The notes under the pieces: generated by a model
The model's input: the letters and a program-made list of their open reading frames with translations, nothing else
Databases searched by the model: none
Told to the model about the DNA's origin: nothing
Made by a program: the position numbers and the translations under genes
Assembly: GCA_019113645.1 (NCBI GenBank)
Contig: DXGZ01000049.1
Location: forward strand, 1-54,402
DNA: 54,402 nt
Direction of reading: 5' to 3'
DNA from: Candidatus Mediterraneibacter vanvlietii
GTDB lineage: Bacteria > Bacillota > Clostridia > Lachnospirales > Lachnospiraceae
Shown here: piece after piece, positions 1 through 7,662 of the stretch
Layout of the letters: each line of letters opens with the position of its first letter
Position numbering within the stretch: position 1 is the first letter of the stretch

Positions 1-1
1 C

Positions 2-85
2 GGACATGGACGTTAGGGCAGACGGCGAGATTGTTTGAGCGAATGCGAGTTGCTCGCCGTCTGTCCTTGCATTTAGTCCATGGTC
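2..85. repeat. Imperfect long inverted repeat (two nested stems)
   Basis: Bases 16-29 pair with 53-66 (13 of 14 positions, core GCAGACGGCGAG) and bases 2-11 pair with 76-85 around a CCATGG-like core, so a folded RNA of about 85 nt is possible. No U-run follows. I cannot assign it; it may be the end of an element or transcript that starts outside the window. Bases 86-250 hold nothing else that I recognise. Confidence 0.45.
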
Positions 86-253
86 GGAACTTCTTAGATT
101 CACTTAGACCCTGGAGCGGAACCCTGAACATCCCCTCAGCATCAGCAGAATACGTCTTAAAATGCTTCCCTGTTTTCGGAAATATCGTCTCAAAAGTCAA
201 CGAACGTAATCAACTAAATAGCTGAAGTGTTTTCTGAAATTTAGAAAAATATA

Positions 254-282
254 TTGACAGTTTCTAAGAAATGTGGTATCTT
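254..282 (+). promoter_or_regulatory. Promoter of the tRNA operon
   Basis: A perfect -35 TTGACA (254-259) lies 17 bases before a -10 TATCTT (277-282). The tRNA-Ala gene begins 28 bases downstream of the -10. This is the only strong sigma-A-like promoter before the two tRNAs. Confidence 0.75.
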
Positions 283-309
283 ATAAAAGTTCTTACGGAA
301 CATATTTCT

Positions 310-382
310 GGGGGATTAGCTCAGTTGGGAGAGCGCCTGCCTTGCAAGCAGGAGGTCACGAGTTCGACTCTCGTATTCTCCA
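310..382 (+). tRNA. tRNA-Ala (anticodon TGC)
   Basis: A full cloverleaf can be drawn: acceptor 310-316 pairs with 375-381 (two G-T wobbles), D-arm GCTC/GAGC, anticodon stem CCTGC/GCAGG around loop CTTGCAA with anticodon TGC, T-arm ACGAG/CTCGT with loop TTCGACT, and discriminator A at 382. CCA is not encoded, so it is added after transcription. It is the first gene of a two-tRNA operon. Confidence 0.95.
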
Positions 383-417
383 CTTCAACAGTGAATACTG
401 TTGTTACAATTAAATAT

Positions 418-490
418 TCCTCCTTAGCTCAGTCGGTAGAGCATTCGGCTGTTAACCGAAGTGTCGTTGGTTCAAGTCCAACAGGGGGAG
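418..490 (+). tRNA. tRNA-Asn (anticodon GTT)
   Basis: The acceptor TCCTCCT (418-424) pairs with AGGGGGA (483-489), and G490 is the discriminator base. The anticodon loop CTGTTAA carries GTT, and the T-arm loop is TTCAAGT. CCA is not encoded. It lies 35 bases after tRNA-Ala and shares its promoter. Its 3' part (437-489) recurs as an imperfect copy at 18941-18993, which suggests use as an integration site. Confidence 0.95.
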
Positions 491-498
491 CTGGAAAT

Positions 499-530
499 CC
501 TCATGTTACATATGTAATGTGAGGTTTTTT
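499..530 (+). terminator. Terminator of the tRNA operon
   Basis: A 12-bp hairpin (499-510 with 513-524, two G-T wobbles; the top pairs probably open to form the loop) is followed directly by six T residues (525-530). It starts 8 bases after tRNA-Asn. Confidence 0.85.
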
Positions 531-549
531 CATTCTCTAAATTCAGTAA

Positions 550-714
550 CATATCAATGAAATACATATCTATGGGGTACATGAACTTGTGTCAGCATTT
601 CTTTCAGAAAAAAATCCACATAGAATTATAAGACGCTTGTATAAAATTACGGACGTTTTTGATATAGAATTTAATAGTATGGGAATAGAATTAATGGATT
701 TTAAAATGTCATAG
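550..714 (+). pseudogene. Coding-like fragment, 3' end of an unknown gene
   Basis: A 54-codon open stretch ends at TAG 712-714. Its translation looks protein-like (it contains VHELVSAFLSEKNPHRIIRR and ends in MDFKMS), but there is no start codon with a ribosome site and a stop lies just upstream at 547. I do not recognise the family. The next transposase remnant continues in the same frame after the stop. Confidence 0.35.
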
Positions 715-1146
715 GTAACTATTAACTATAAACTTATTATACGAGGAGGATTAGAAGAGAAGCTGCGGGTTGCCCGATATCGTGAGAAAAGCGAAAAGAC
801 AGGGGAAGAAAAATGGGTATGGCTGGTAACAACCAGCAAAGAGATTGATTATAAGATTTTGTGGAAGATGATGCATAAGAGATGGGATATTGAAGAGAAT
901 GCATTCCATCAGCTAAAGACTTATTATCATGCAGACCATTGTTACTGTCATGAAGCAGTAAAAGTGATCTTTCTGTTAATGTTGATAGCATTTAACATAC
1001 GGGAAATGTATCTGTACCGGCGGATCCGTGGATTTGAGAGAAGTAAGATTACAAGGAAAAGTGTAACGCGAATCTTTCGGGATGATCTGCAGGCGGAGTA
1101 TGATAAAATAAAAGCATACAAGTCGGATTTATTGAGACATAAGTGA
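715..1146 (+). pseudogene. C-terminal remnant of a DDE transposase
   Basis: The frame is open from just after the TAG at 712 to the stop at 1144-1146, with no start codon until 859. The translation contains EEKWVWLVTTSKEIDYK and then RWDIEENAFHQLKTYYHADH, the tail of a DDE transposase of the IS4/IS1634-like type, where the RW.IE..F..LK block carries the third catalytic residue (Glu). The first two catalytic Asp regions are absent, so it cannot be active. It is not the same family as the transposase at 42087. Confidence 0.7.
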
Positions 1147-1157
1147 CTCGGAATAGA

Positions 1158-1180
1158 TTTGTCAGACACTGTCTGACAAA
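1158..1180. repeat. Perfect 11-bp palindrome around one base
   Basis: TTTGTCAGACA (1158-1168), C1169, TGTCTGACAAA (1170-1180) is a perfect inverted repeat. It lies 23 bases upstream of the short reading frame at 1204, so it may be an operator or a recognition site kept from the upstream region of a lost gene. There is no U-run, so a terminator is unlikely. Confidence 0.6.
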
Positions 1181-1203
1181 TTCAGAAAAGGGGAACATAA
1201 TTA

Positions 1204-1325
1204 TGAGTGAAATTGTATCGAATCATATGTTGGATAGGCTAATTGCTGAAATTGAGAAAACGGTAACAGATGCAAGGAATCAAATTAGAAAGATAGGAAG
1301 ATTATATTACTGGGAATGCCAATAG
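1204..1325 (+). pseudogene. Truncated start of a DUF1016 (YhcG/PDDEXK-like) protein
   Basis: A 40-residue frame begins at ATG 1204 after AAAAGGGGAACATAATT, a plausible ribosome site. Its sequence includes LIAEIEKTVTDARNQ and LYYWE, which resembles the N-terminal helical domain of DUF1016 proteins (a coiled start ending in a YW motif). Family members are usually 300 or more residues and carry a PD-(D/E)XK nuclease domain at the C-terminus; that part is missing. The family call rests on a short stretch and is tentative. Confidence 0.35.
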
Positions 1326-1361
1326 CATTTACGCGAAATCCTTTATGATGCAAGAGGTTAA

Positions 1362-1561
1362 TCACATCTATATCCCATCAAATTAGGGGGAACGGCACCT
1401 GCTATCGAAGAAATATTAATCAGAGCTACTGTATCTAAAAAATAACAGATGATTTTACTGGCTTTCCTGCGAATATCAAGATTTTTAAAGGATACATTTT
1501 CCAAGAAAATTTCTCTGGTATTGGTGAAAAAGTCAAGACTGCACAGGTATTAGCCCGATAG
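1362..1561 (+). pseudogene. Decayed coding debris in two frames
   Basis: Two short open stretches look as if they belong to one decayed gene. The first (1362-1445) contains KLGGTAPAIEEILIRATVSK. The second, in another frame (1442-1561), contains TDDFTGFPANIKIFKGYIF and ends at TAG 1559. No start codon or ribosome site is evident and I recognise no family. Confidence 0.25.
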
Positions 1562-1584
1562 GAGAATAATGCCTGTGCAGGTCT
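1537..1584 (-). terminator. Probable terminator of the leftward uronate operon
   Basis: The arms AGACTGCACAGGTATTA (1537 onward) and the complement ending at 1584 form a stem of about 17 bp with one bulge and one mismatch. It lies about 30 bases after the stop of the last leftward gene. Read on the minus strand, it is followed by TTGACTTTTTC, a weak T-rich tract. The stem is clear; the terminator role is inferred. Confidence 0.5.
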
Positions 1585-1612
1585 AAGTATTTTGGAAACT
1601 GTTTAGTATATT

Positions 1613-2461
1613 TTACACCCCTGAATATGCAGAAAATCCGCCATCGATCGGAATGCACACTCCGGTGATAAAGCTTGCTGCGTCATTGTTGATCAGAAAG
1701 AGCACCGCGCCTGTTAGTTCTTCCGGATCACCAAAACGTCCCATCGGTGTCCCGGCAAGGATCTTCCCTGTACGTGCTGTCGGTGTACCGTCTTCATTAA
1801 ACAGAAGACTCCGGTTCTGGTTGCCTACCAGGAAACCCGGCGCGATCGCGTTAACACGGATGCCGGATTGTGCGAAATATGTGGCAAGCCACTGTGTGAA
1901 GTTTACAATAGCTGCCTTGGCGCCTGAATAAGCCGGAATTTTCGTAAGGGGCGTATACGCATTCATGGAAGCAATATTCAGGATGTTGCCGTTTCTGTCG
2001 ATCATATCCGGTGCAAATACCTGAGACGGGATCAGTGTGCCGAGCCAGTTAAGTGCAAATACGAATTCAACACCGTCTTTGTCAAGATCGAAGAAAGTCT
2101 TGCAGTTTTCAATGTCCTTTGCTTCGAAATGAAATTCGTTGTCTGTTGTGGCCCGGGGATTATTCCCTCCTGCTCCGTTGATGAGCACATCACACGGCCC
2201 GAAGTCTGCCAGGATCTGTTCGTGAACCTGATCCATAACGGCACGGTCAAGGACGTTTGCCTTATAAGCCTTTGCAGTGCCGCCTTCAGCGGTGATCTCA
2301 TCGACAACCTTCTGAGCCGCTTCTTCATTCAGGTCGAGTACAGCAACTTTTCCGCCAGCAGCAGCAAGTGTCTTTGAGAACATACTGCAGATCGCGCCTC
2401 CGGCGCCGGTGACTACGCATACTTTTCCAGTAAGATCTGTATTCAATACATTTTTTTCCAT
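1613..2461 (-). CDS. uxuB: SDR-type D-mannonate oxidoreductase (fructuronate reductase)
   Basis: This 282-residue short-chain dehydrogenase would interconvert D-fructuronate and D-mannonate with NAD(P)H in the cytoplasm. The Rossmann start is GKVCVVTGAGGAI (about residue 12), the catalytic Ser lies in NIASMNAY, and the Tyr and Lys in PAYSGAKAA. The C-terminus ends in a typical IDGGFSAYSG. It resembles the SDR form of UxuB known from Bacillus (YjmF), not the larger E. coli enzyme. The start has a strong site (GGAGGAGGAG). It is the last gene of the leftward operon, 21 bases after uxuA, and the neighbouring isomerase and dehydratase support the substrate assignment. Confidence 0.88.
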   Translation of the reverse strand: MEKNVLNTDLTGKVCVVTGAGGAICSMFSKTLAAAGGKVAVLDLNEEAAQKVVDEITAEGGTAKAYKANVLDRAVMDQVHEQILADFGPCDVLINGAGGNNPRATTDNEFHFEAKDIENCKTFFDLDKDGVEFVFALNWLGTLIPSQVFAPDMIDRNGNILNIASMNAYTPLTKIPAYSGAKAAIVNFTQWLATYFAQSGIRVNAIAPGFLVGNQNRSLLFNEDGTPTARTGKILAGTPMGRFGDPEELTGAVLFLINNDAASFITGVCIPIDGGFSAYSGV

Positions 2462-2482
2462 AATGTTTTCTCCTCCTCCTCT

Positions 2483-3541
2483 TTATCTGCTTCCGTTTTT
2501 CATAGCTTTTTCACATGCTTCAAACAGGCCGTTGATATATGCCGCGCCAAGCGCTCGGTCATACAGTCCGTAACCCGGTTTTCCGGTCTCTCCCCAGATC
2601 ATTCTTCCATGATCCGGACGGACGTATCCGTCAAATCCGGTTTCAACGAGGGCTTTGGTTATCTCATACATGTCCAGTGAACCGCATTTTGAGAGATGGG
2701 CCCGTTCCTCAAAGGATCCGTCCTCCATGATCTTTACGTTGCGCATATGCATAAACCCGATCTTACCCATGGAGGAATATTTACGCACAAGCGCCGGTAT
2801 ATCATTGAACTTCGCACAGCCCAGTGATCCTGTACACAGGCAGAGCGTATTGCTTGGGGAATCTACGATCGACAGATAGCGATCCAGATTCTTTTCACAG
2901 GTGATTACCCGGGGCAGACCGAAGATCTGGTACGGGGGATCATCCGGATGTAGCGCCATCACAACTCCGCATTCTTCAGCTACAGGAATTACTTTTTTCA
3001 GAAAGATTTCAATATTTTCCCACAGACCTTCCTCTCCAAGTTCTCCATATGCCTGGATCAGGCTGCGGACTTCATCCTGAGTGTAACTGGCATCCCATCC
3101 GGGCAGATGGATATCGTCTTTGAGAGGATCGAGGCCTTTCAGCTGATCCCAGTACATGACAAGGCTTGTGGAACCGTCAGGAGCTTTTTTGTCAAGCTGG
3201 GTTCGTGTCCAGTCAAATACAGGCATAAAGTTGTAAGTGATGCATTTGATCCCGTATTTTGCGCAGCGGCGGATGTTTTCGCAGTAGACATCGATATGTG
3301 CATCCCGCTTTTCTGTCCCCAGTTTGATATCTTCGGATACGGGGATGGATTCTACCACATCAAATATCAGGCCGTGAGCTTCACACTGTGCCTTCATTTT
3401 TGCAAGGCTTTCTTCCGGCCAGACTTCCCCCGGTTTTACATCATATACGGCCGATACGATCGAACGCATCCCCGGGATCTGGGAGATATACTCCAGAGAG
3501 ATGGGATCGGAATCACCGTACCAGCGAAAAGACAGTTTCAT
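2483..3541 (-). CDS. uxuA: Mannonate dehydratase
   Basis: UxuA (352 residues) dehydrates D-mannonate to 2-keto-3-deoxygluconate, the third step of glucuronate breakdown. It is a TIM-barrel enzyme needing a divalent metal. Expected metal ligands are visible in LHPDDPP (His), LCLCTGSLG (Cys), FMHMRNV (His) and RPDHGRM (Asp). The start at 3541 (MKLSFRWYGDSDP) is chosen over an upstream in-frame codon because AAGGAGGAAGATAAAT precedes it and the protein then begins like the family. Its start lies 2 bases after the uxaC stop and its ribosome site is inside the end of uxaC, so translation is likely coupled. Confidence 0.95.
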   Translation of the reverse strand: MKLSFRWYGDSDPISLEYISQIPGMRSIVSAVYDVKPGEVWPEESLAKMKAQCEAHGLIFDVVESIPVSEDIKLGTEKRDAHIDVYCENIRRCAKYGIKCITYNFMPVFDWTRTQLDKKAPDGSTSLVMYWDQLKGLDPLKDDIHLPGWDASYTQDEVRSLIQAYGELGEEGLWENIEIFLKKVIPVAEECGVVMALHPDDPPYQIFGLPRVITCEKNLDRYLSIVDSPSNTLCLCTGSLGCAKFNDIPALVRKYSSMGKIGFMHMRNVKIMEDGSFEERAHLSKCGSLDMYEITKALVETGFDGYVRPDHGRMIWGETGKPGYGLYDRALGAAYINGLFEACEKAMKNGSR

Positions 3542-3543
3542 AT

Positions 3544-4959
3544 TTATCTTCCTCCTTTTTCCGGAGCTATATAGTTCCATACATTGTTAAAACAGATATC
3601 CTCTATGATCTTGCCAATCCCGTCATAGTCTTCGGGAGCCATGCCCCTGTCGATCCATTCACCTACGATCCGGCAGAGGATGCGCCGGAAGTATTCGTGT
3701 CTGGGATAGGAGAGGAAGGAACGGCTGTCTGTCAGCATACCGACAAACCGGCTGAGCACGCCGATGCTGGCAAGTGACCTGAGCTGGGCGGTCATGCCGT
3801 CGATATGGTCGTTGAACCACCAAGCGGCGCCGAACTGGATCTTGCCTGTTGTGCTGCTGTCTTGGAAACATCCTGCGGCGGCTGCAAGTTTGTCATTATC
3901 AGCGGCGTTCAGTGTATAAAGGATTGTTTTCGGAAGCCTGTCTTCTACGGCCATCCGATCCAGCAGTGCAGCGAGGGAAGCCGCGGAGAGAGTATCTCCG
4001 ATACTGTCACATCCGATATCAGGTCCAAGCGTACGGTAATACTTTGTGTTCACATTGCGGATGGCGCCTATATGGAGCTGCATGGTGAAATCTTTCTTAG
4101 CGTACAGTCCGCCTAGCCAGTCCATCATCTGAGACTGGTATGCAGATGCCTCGTGTTCTGTGGGTATCTCACCGGCCAGCGCTTTTGTGACGGCTTTTGC
4201 TGCGGCATCCTCATCCCACACTGTGAAATCGGGTGAGCCGAAAGAGTGATCAGACAGCCGGCAGCCATGGGCGGCAAAATATTCCATTCTTTCAGAGAGC
4301 GCCCTGTGTACGTCGTCGATGCTGCTGATCCTGATACCGGCGGCATTCCCGAGCTTCTCCATATATGCCGGGAAACCGGAATCTGTGATGTTCAGAGCTT
4401 TTTCCGGACGGAATGTAGGGAGCACTTTTACGGAAAAGGTATCATCCTCTGCCAGCAGTCTGTGATATTTCAGATCATCCGCCGGATCGTCTGTGGTACA
4501 CAATGCGCGTACATTGCTCTGGACGATCAGCTGACGCGCGGAACCCTCCGGACTCTGCAGTTTCGCATTGGCATGGTCGTATATGCTGGCAGCAGTATCA
4601 CTGCTGAGCAGATCATCGATGCCGAAAAAGCGTTTCAGTTCCAGGTGGGACCAGTGATAGATGGGATTTCCTATCAGCCCCGGCATGATCGATGCAAACC
4701 AGTCAAATTTTTCCCGATATCCCGCGTCTCCGGTAATATACTTTTCCGGTATCGCGTTTGCCCGCATCACGCGCCATTTATAATGATCGCCTGCCAGCCA
4801 TGCCTCGCCGATGTCTGAAAATCTTTTGTTGCCATAGATTTCAGCCGGGTCGAGATGACAATGGTAGTCAAAGATGGACATGCCTTTTGCATGTTCATGG
4901 TAGAGGCGGCGGGACGCCTCTGTGTTCAGAAGAAAATCTTCATTGATAAATGTCTTCAA
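3544..4959 (-). CDS. uxaC: Glucuronate isomerase
   Basis: UxaC (471 residues) isomerises D-glucuronate to D-fructuronate (and galacturonate to tagaturonate). It belongs to the amidohydrolase superfamily. The metal-binding HxH lies in FDYHCHLDP near residue 30, and the family start (FINEDFLLNTEASRRLYHEH) and GNPIYHWSHLELKRFFGI are clear. Length matches the family. The best start is a TTG at 4957-4959, with GGAGG 11 bases upstream, so initiation may be modest. It sits between GH43 and uxuA in the leftward operon. Confidence 0.95.
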   Translation of the reverse strand: MKTFINEDFLLNTEASRRLYHEHAKGMSIFDYHCHLDPAEIYGNKRFSDIGEAWLAGDHYKWRVMRANAIPEKYITGDAGYREKFDWFASIMPGLIGNPIYHWSHLELKRFFGIDDLLSSDTAASIYDHANAKLQSPEGSARQLIVQSNVRALCTTDDPADDLKYHRLLAEDDTFSVKVLPTFRPEKALNITDSGFPAYMEKLGNAAGIRISSIDDVHRALSERMEYFAAHGCRLSDHSFGSPDFTVWDEDAAAKAVTKALAGEIPTEHEASAYQSQMMDWLGGLYAKKDFTMQLHIGAIRNVNTKYYRTLGPDIGCDSIGDTLSAASLAALLDRMAVEDRLPKTILYTLNAADNDKLAAAAGCFQDSSTTGKIQFGAAWWFNDHIDGMTAQLRSLASIGVLSRFVGMLTDSRSFLSYPRHEYFRRILCRIVGEWIDRGMAPEDYDGIGKIIEDICFNNVWNYIAPEKGGR

Positions 4960-4993
4960 TTTTTCTGCTGCCTCCTTTTAATAGCTGTAAGGC

Positions 4994-6790
4994 TTATATC
5001 AGATGTTTTACATTGCCTTCCGTGATTCCGGCTTCGTTGAACGCATCTACTCTCACCCAGTAGTCTCTGCCTTTTATCAGGGCGCCGATCCGCTGCTCCG
5101 GATGAAATACCATATAGCTGTGGTAAAGTTTCTGCGGATTTTCACCCCACAGGATGTTGTATCCTAAAGCGCCGCTGCCCTGGATTTTCACATTCATATC
5201 CAGATCACCGATACGTTCAGCTGTAAATTCCGGGATCTCAGGCTTTTCTTTCTGCTGTATTCCAAATACGCGCAGCCCGGAGATACAGGGCTGCTGTCCG
5301 TAAGGAACTTCTTTCACAGTCAGTTTCAGATAACGGAGATGCTTTCCTTCTTCCCATACGATAAGATCATGAGTCAGGTCTGTGTCTGCCTGTGATTTGT
5401 CCGCCAGCACTTCATAAACCTCTCCATCTTCTGCTCCCTCCAGGATCCATCTGGTCTTCAGGGCTCTCTCTTCAATATATCTTGGCTGGGTCGCAGCGCC
5501 TCCGATCTTTCCCGGCACCGGGATATCGATCCGGTCATCTGCGAAGTTGATCTGGACCGCGTGTACATCTGATTCCATGCCCAGATCAAGACAGATCCAT
5601 TCTCCGGGATCAGCCGATCCGGCGCGCCACCAGGTCTGCACGTTCTCATCCACGGCTTTTTCCGGCCCTTTTCCTTCTTCAGATGAAGACGCCTGCACAG
5701 ATTTTCCATAACTTAAGAGATACCATTTCGGATCACACCATGGATCTTTCTTTGCGTCTTCCACGGACACAGGCCAGTCTCCGTATCTCTGATTGCAGAA
5801 CAGCTCCCCCTCTGCGTCAAGACCGGCAGGCCAGATTCCTACACGGCGCTCAAAATCATGGTTCACGCTGATCCGCATGGTTGCCGTGTGCCACAGACAT
5901 CCGTCAGTGTCTTTCATCGTTGAGCCATGGCCGGCGCCGGGGATGAATCCGCCCGGCTTGTAGGAATAAGGATTGTTCTGAGCAAGGGCGAAAGAACCGA
6001 GGGGGCTGTCGCTTACATACACGCCGTCAGTATAGATATTGTATTGGGTTCCGGGGCATGCATACTGAAGATAATATTTCCCGTTAAACTTGTCCATCCA
6101 TGCTCCTTCAATGTAAGGTTTCTGACTGAACATCCCTTTTACCAGAGGCTTGTAAGCATCCGGGAAATCTGCGTCTGTCATATGCTGCGCCTGAAGGAAT
6201 CCCTGATAACAGGCATCAATTTCTTCTTCTGTCCGAGGCAGGAGCGTATGGTCTTCCCCGCATCTTTCGTATCCGATCGAGAAAGCGTTACCGGTGATCA
6301 GGACCCGTTTTTCCCCGATCTGATGCATCGTTTCCGGATCCAGCTCCACTCCCCATATTGGCGTCATGTTGGAACATCCCCAGTAAAAATACAGTCTGCC
6401 GTCGTCATCTAGGAACATATGGGGATCCCAGAAATCAAATGTCCCTTTTATTTTCTCGTAAGGTCCGTTCAGGATATCTTTCGTCCGGTAAAAGTTACAG
6501 ACCTCTCCACGTTTTGACGCGCAGAAATATACGTATTCTCCTCTGACGCACACATCCGGAGCATAATCATAGAAAGGCAGACCATCCGGCAGGCGGTGGT
6601 TCTCCCAGTGAGCCATGTCATCGGACACCCACACCCCAAGCGTCATGGATGCAAAAATATAATATCTGCCTTTAAAGCAGATCAGCGACGGATCTGCTGC
6701 TTCTCTTGCCACTTTGATTTTTTTTTGCCGCTGATCATCATTAAACTGATAACGGTAGTTTACATTGACCGGGTTGCAGTAATATTTCAT
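4994..6790 (-). CDS. GH43-type glycoside hydrolase with C-terminal discoidin-like domain
   Basis: A 598-residue protein with a five-bladed GH43 fold in about residues 1-360. Likely catalytic residues are the Asp in REAADPSLI (base), an Asp in FWDPHMF or YAPDVCV (pKa-setting), and the Glu in KPYIEGAWM (acid). Residues of about 365-520 contain KAVDENVQTWWRAG and GEWICLDLGM, typical of a discoidin (F5/8 type C) or CBM32-like domain, then a fibronectin-like end. GH43 enzymes usually release arabinose, xylose or galactose. There is no signal peptide, so it should act inside the cell on imported oligosaccharides. The exact sugar cannot be read from the sequence. Confidence 0.85.
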   Translation of the reverse strand: MKYYCNPVNVNYRYQFNDDQRQKKIKVAREAADPSLICFKGRYYIFASMTLGVWVSDDMAHWENHRLPDGLPFYDYAPDVCVRGEYVYFCASKRGEVCNFYRTKDILNGPYEKIKGTFDFWDPHMFLDDDGRLYFYWGCSNMTPIWGVELDPETMHQIGEKRVLITGNAFSIGYERCGEDHTLLPRTEEEIDACYQGFLQAQHMTDADFPDAYKPLVKGMFSQKPYIEGAWMDKFNGKYYLQYACPGTQYNIYTDGVYVSDSPLGSFALAQNNPYSYKPGGFIPGAGHGSTMKDTDGCLWHTATMRISVNHDFERRVGIWPAGLDAEGELFCNQRYGDWPVSVEDAKKDPWCDPKWYLLSYGKSVQASSSEEGKGPEKAVDENVQTWWRAGSADPGEWICLDLGMESDVHAVQINFADDRIDIPVPGKIGGAATQPRYIEERALKTRWILEGAEDGEVYEVLADKSQADTDLTHDLIVWEEGKHLRYLKLTVKEVPYGQQPCISGLRVFGIQQKEKPEIPEFTAERIGDLDMNVKIQGSGALGYNILWGENPQKLYHSYMVFHPEQRIGALIKGRDYWVRVDAFNEAGITEGNVKHLI

Positions 6791-6816
6791 CCTGGTTTCC
6801 TCCTTCCCTTTTCATG

Positions 6817-7662
6817 TCATACATATCTGTTCATAAATTCCGCACTGAGCTGGAATGATTTGATTGGCGATTTATCGACCCAGTTTTTATGGCTTTCAAG
6901 GACTACAGCGTCCACGCCATTCTCTTTTGCGACCTGTACCATCTCTACAAGATTCATATTGCCGTACCCAAGTTCCATACTGTCTGATTTCAGGATCTGT
7001 CCAGCCGGTCCGCTGACTCTTGTTCCCCGGTCATTGATGTGATAAAGCTTCATCCTTGTTCCCAGACGTTTCATCAGAGGGATAGTGTCGACGCCTGCCT
7101 CTGTGGGCCAGTAGGAGTCAAATTCAAAGTTTACATATTCCGGATCCGTTTTTTCGATCAGCAGCTCATAAGCCGGTATCCCCATCTCAACTTTGCGGAA
7201 CTCACAGTTATGATTGTGATAGAGAAGAGAAATTCCGCCTTCTTGCATGAGCTTCCCTGCCCGGTTCAGCCGGTCGGCAAGATCAAGGACAGCCGATTTG
7301 TCTGAATAATCAAAGCGGTTCATACCGGTGATCACTACGTACTTTGTGTCAAACGACCTTGCTTCCGATATGATTTCATCAGGCACCCGAAGGATACTCC
7401 CCAGATCTTCATGTACACTGACAACTTTCAGACCGGTATCGCGGATTAGCTGGTGCCAGTCCAGTTTTGCGGTCTTTCCTATGGGCATTCCGGCCAGAGA
7501 TGTCAGGATCTTAACGATGGGAGGCATCTTTTTGATCATAAAACCATTCAGCTCGATCCCTTCGTATCCGGATTCTTTCATAAGTCGGATTGTTTCTCTG
7601 GCTTCCTCCTCGGATCCCATAACAGTTCCAAGCTGGATCATCTGTATCGCTTTTACAGGCAT
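6817..7662 (-). CDS. Sugar phosphate isomerase/epimerase family protein (TIM barrel)
   Basis: This 281-residue protein matches the xylose-isomerase-like TIM barrel (AP_endonuc_2) family. Metal-site signatures are LLYHNHNCEF (about 140), NFEFDSYW (about 175), YHINDRG (about 205) and VVLESHKNW near the C-terminus. Members isomerise or epimerise keto sugars, inositol derivatives or uronate-related sugars; the exact reaction is unknown here. The start overlaps the end of the GH2 gene by 10 bases with GGAGGTGG upstream, so the two are co-translated. Its place among glycosidases suggests handling of a released or oxidised sugar. Confidence 0.85.
   Translation of the reverse strand: MPVKAIQMIQLGTVMGSEEEARETIRLMKESGYEGIELNGFMIKKMPPIVKILTSLAGMPIGKTAKLDWHQLIRDTGLKVVSVHEDLGSILRVPDEIISEARSFDTKYVVITGMNRFDYSDKSAVLDLADRLNRAGKLMQEGGISLLYHNHNCEFRKVEMGIPAYELLIEKTDPEYVNFEFDSYWPTEAGVDTIPLMKRLGTRMKLYHINDRGTRVSGPAGQILKSDSMELGYGNMNLVEMVQVAKENGVDAVVLESHKNWVDKSPIKSFQLSAEFMNRYV

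Noticed and set aside
271-522. Reading frame of 83 codons across both tRNA genes
   Set aside because: It translates the two tRNAs and their terminator; the tRNA structures explain the sequence.
2483-3580. Longer uxuA start at 3580
   Set aside because: The extra 13 residues overlap the uxaC end, do not look like the family start and lack a ribosome site.
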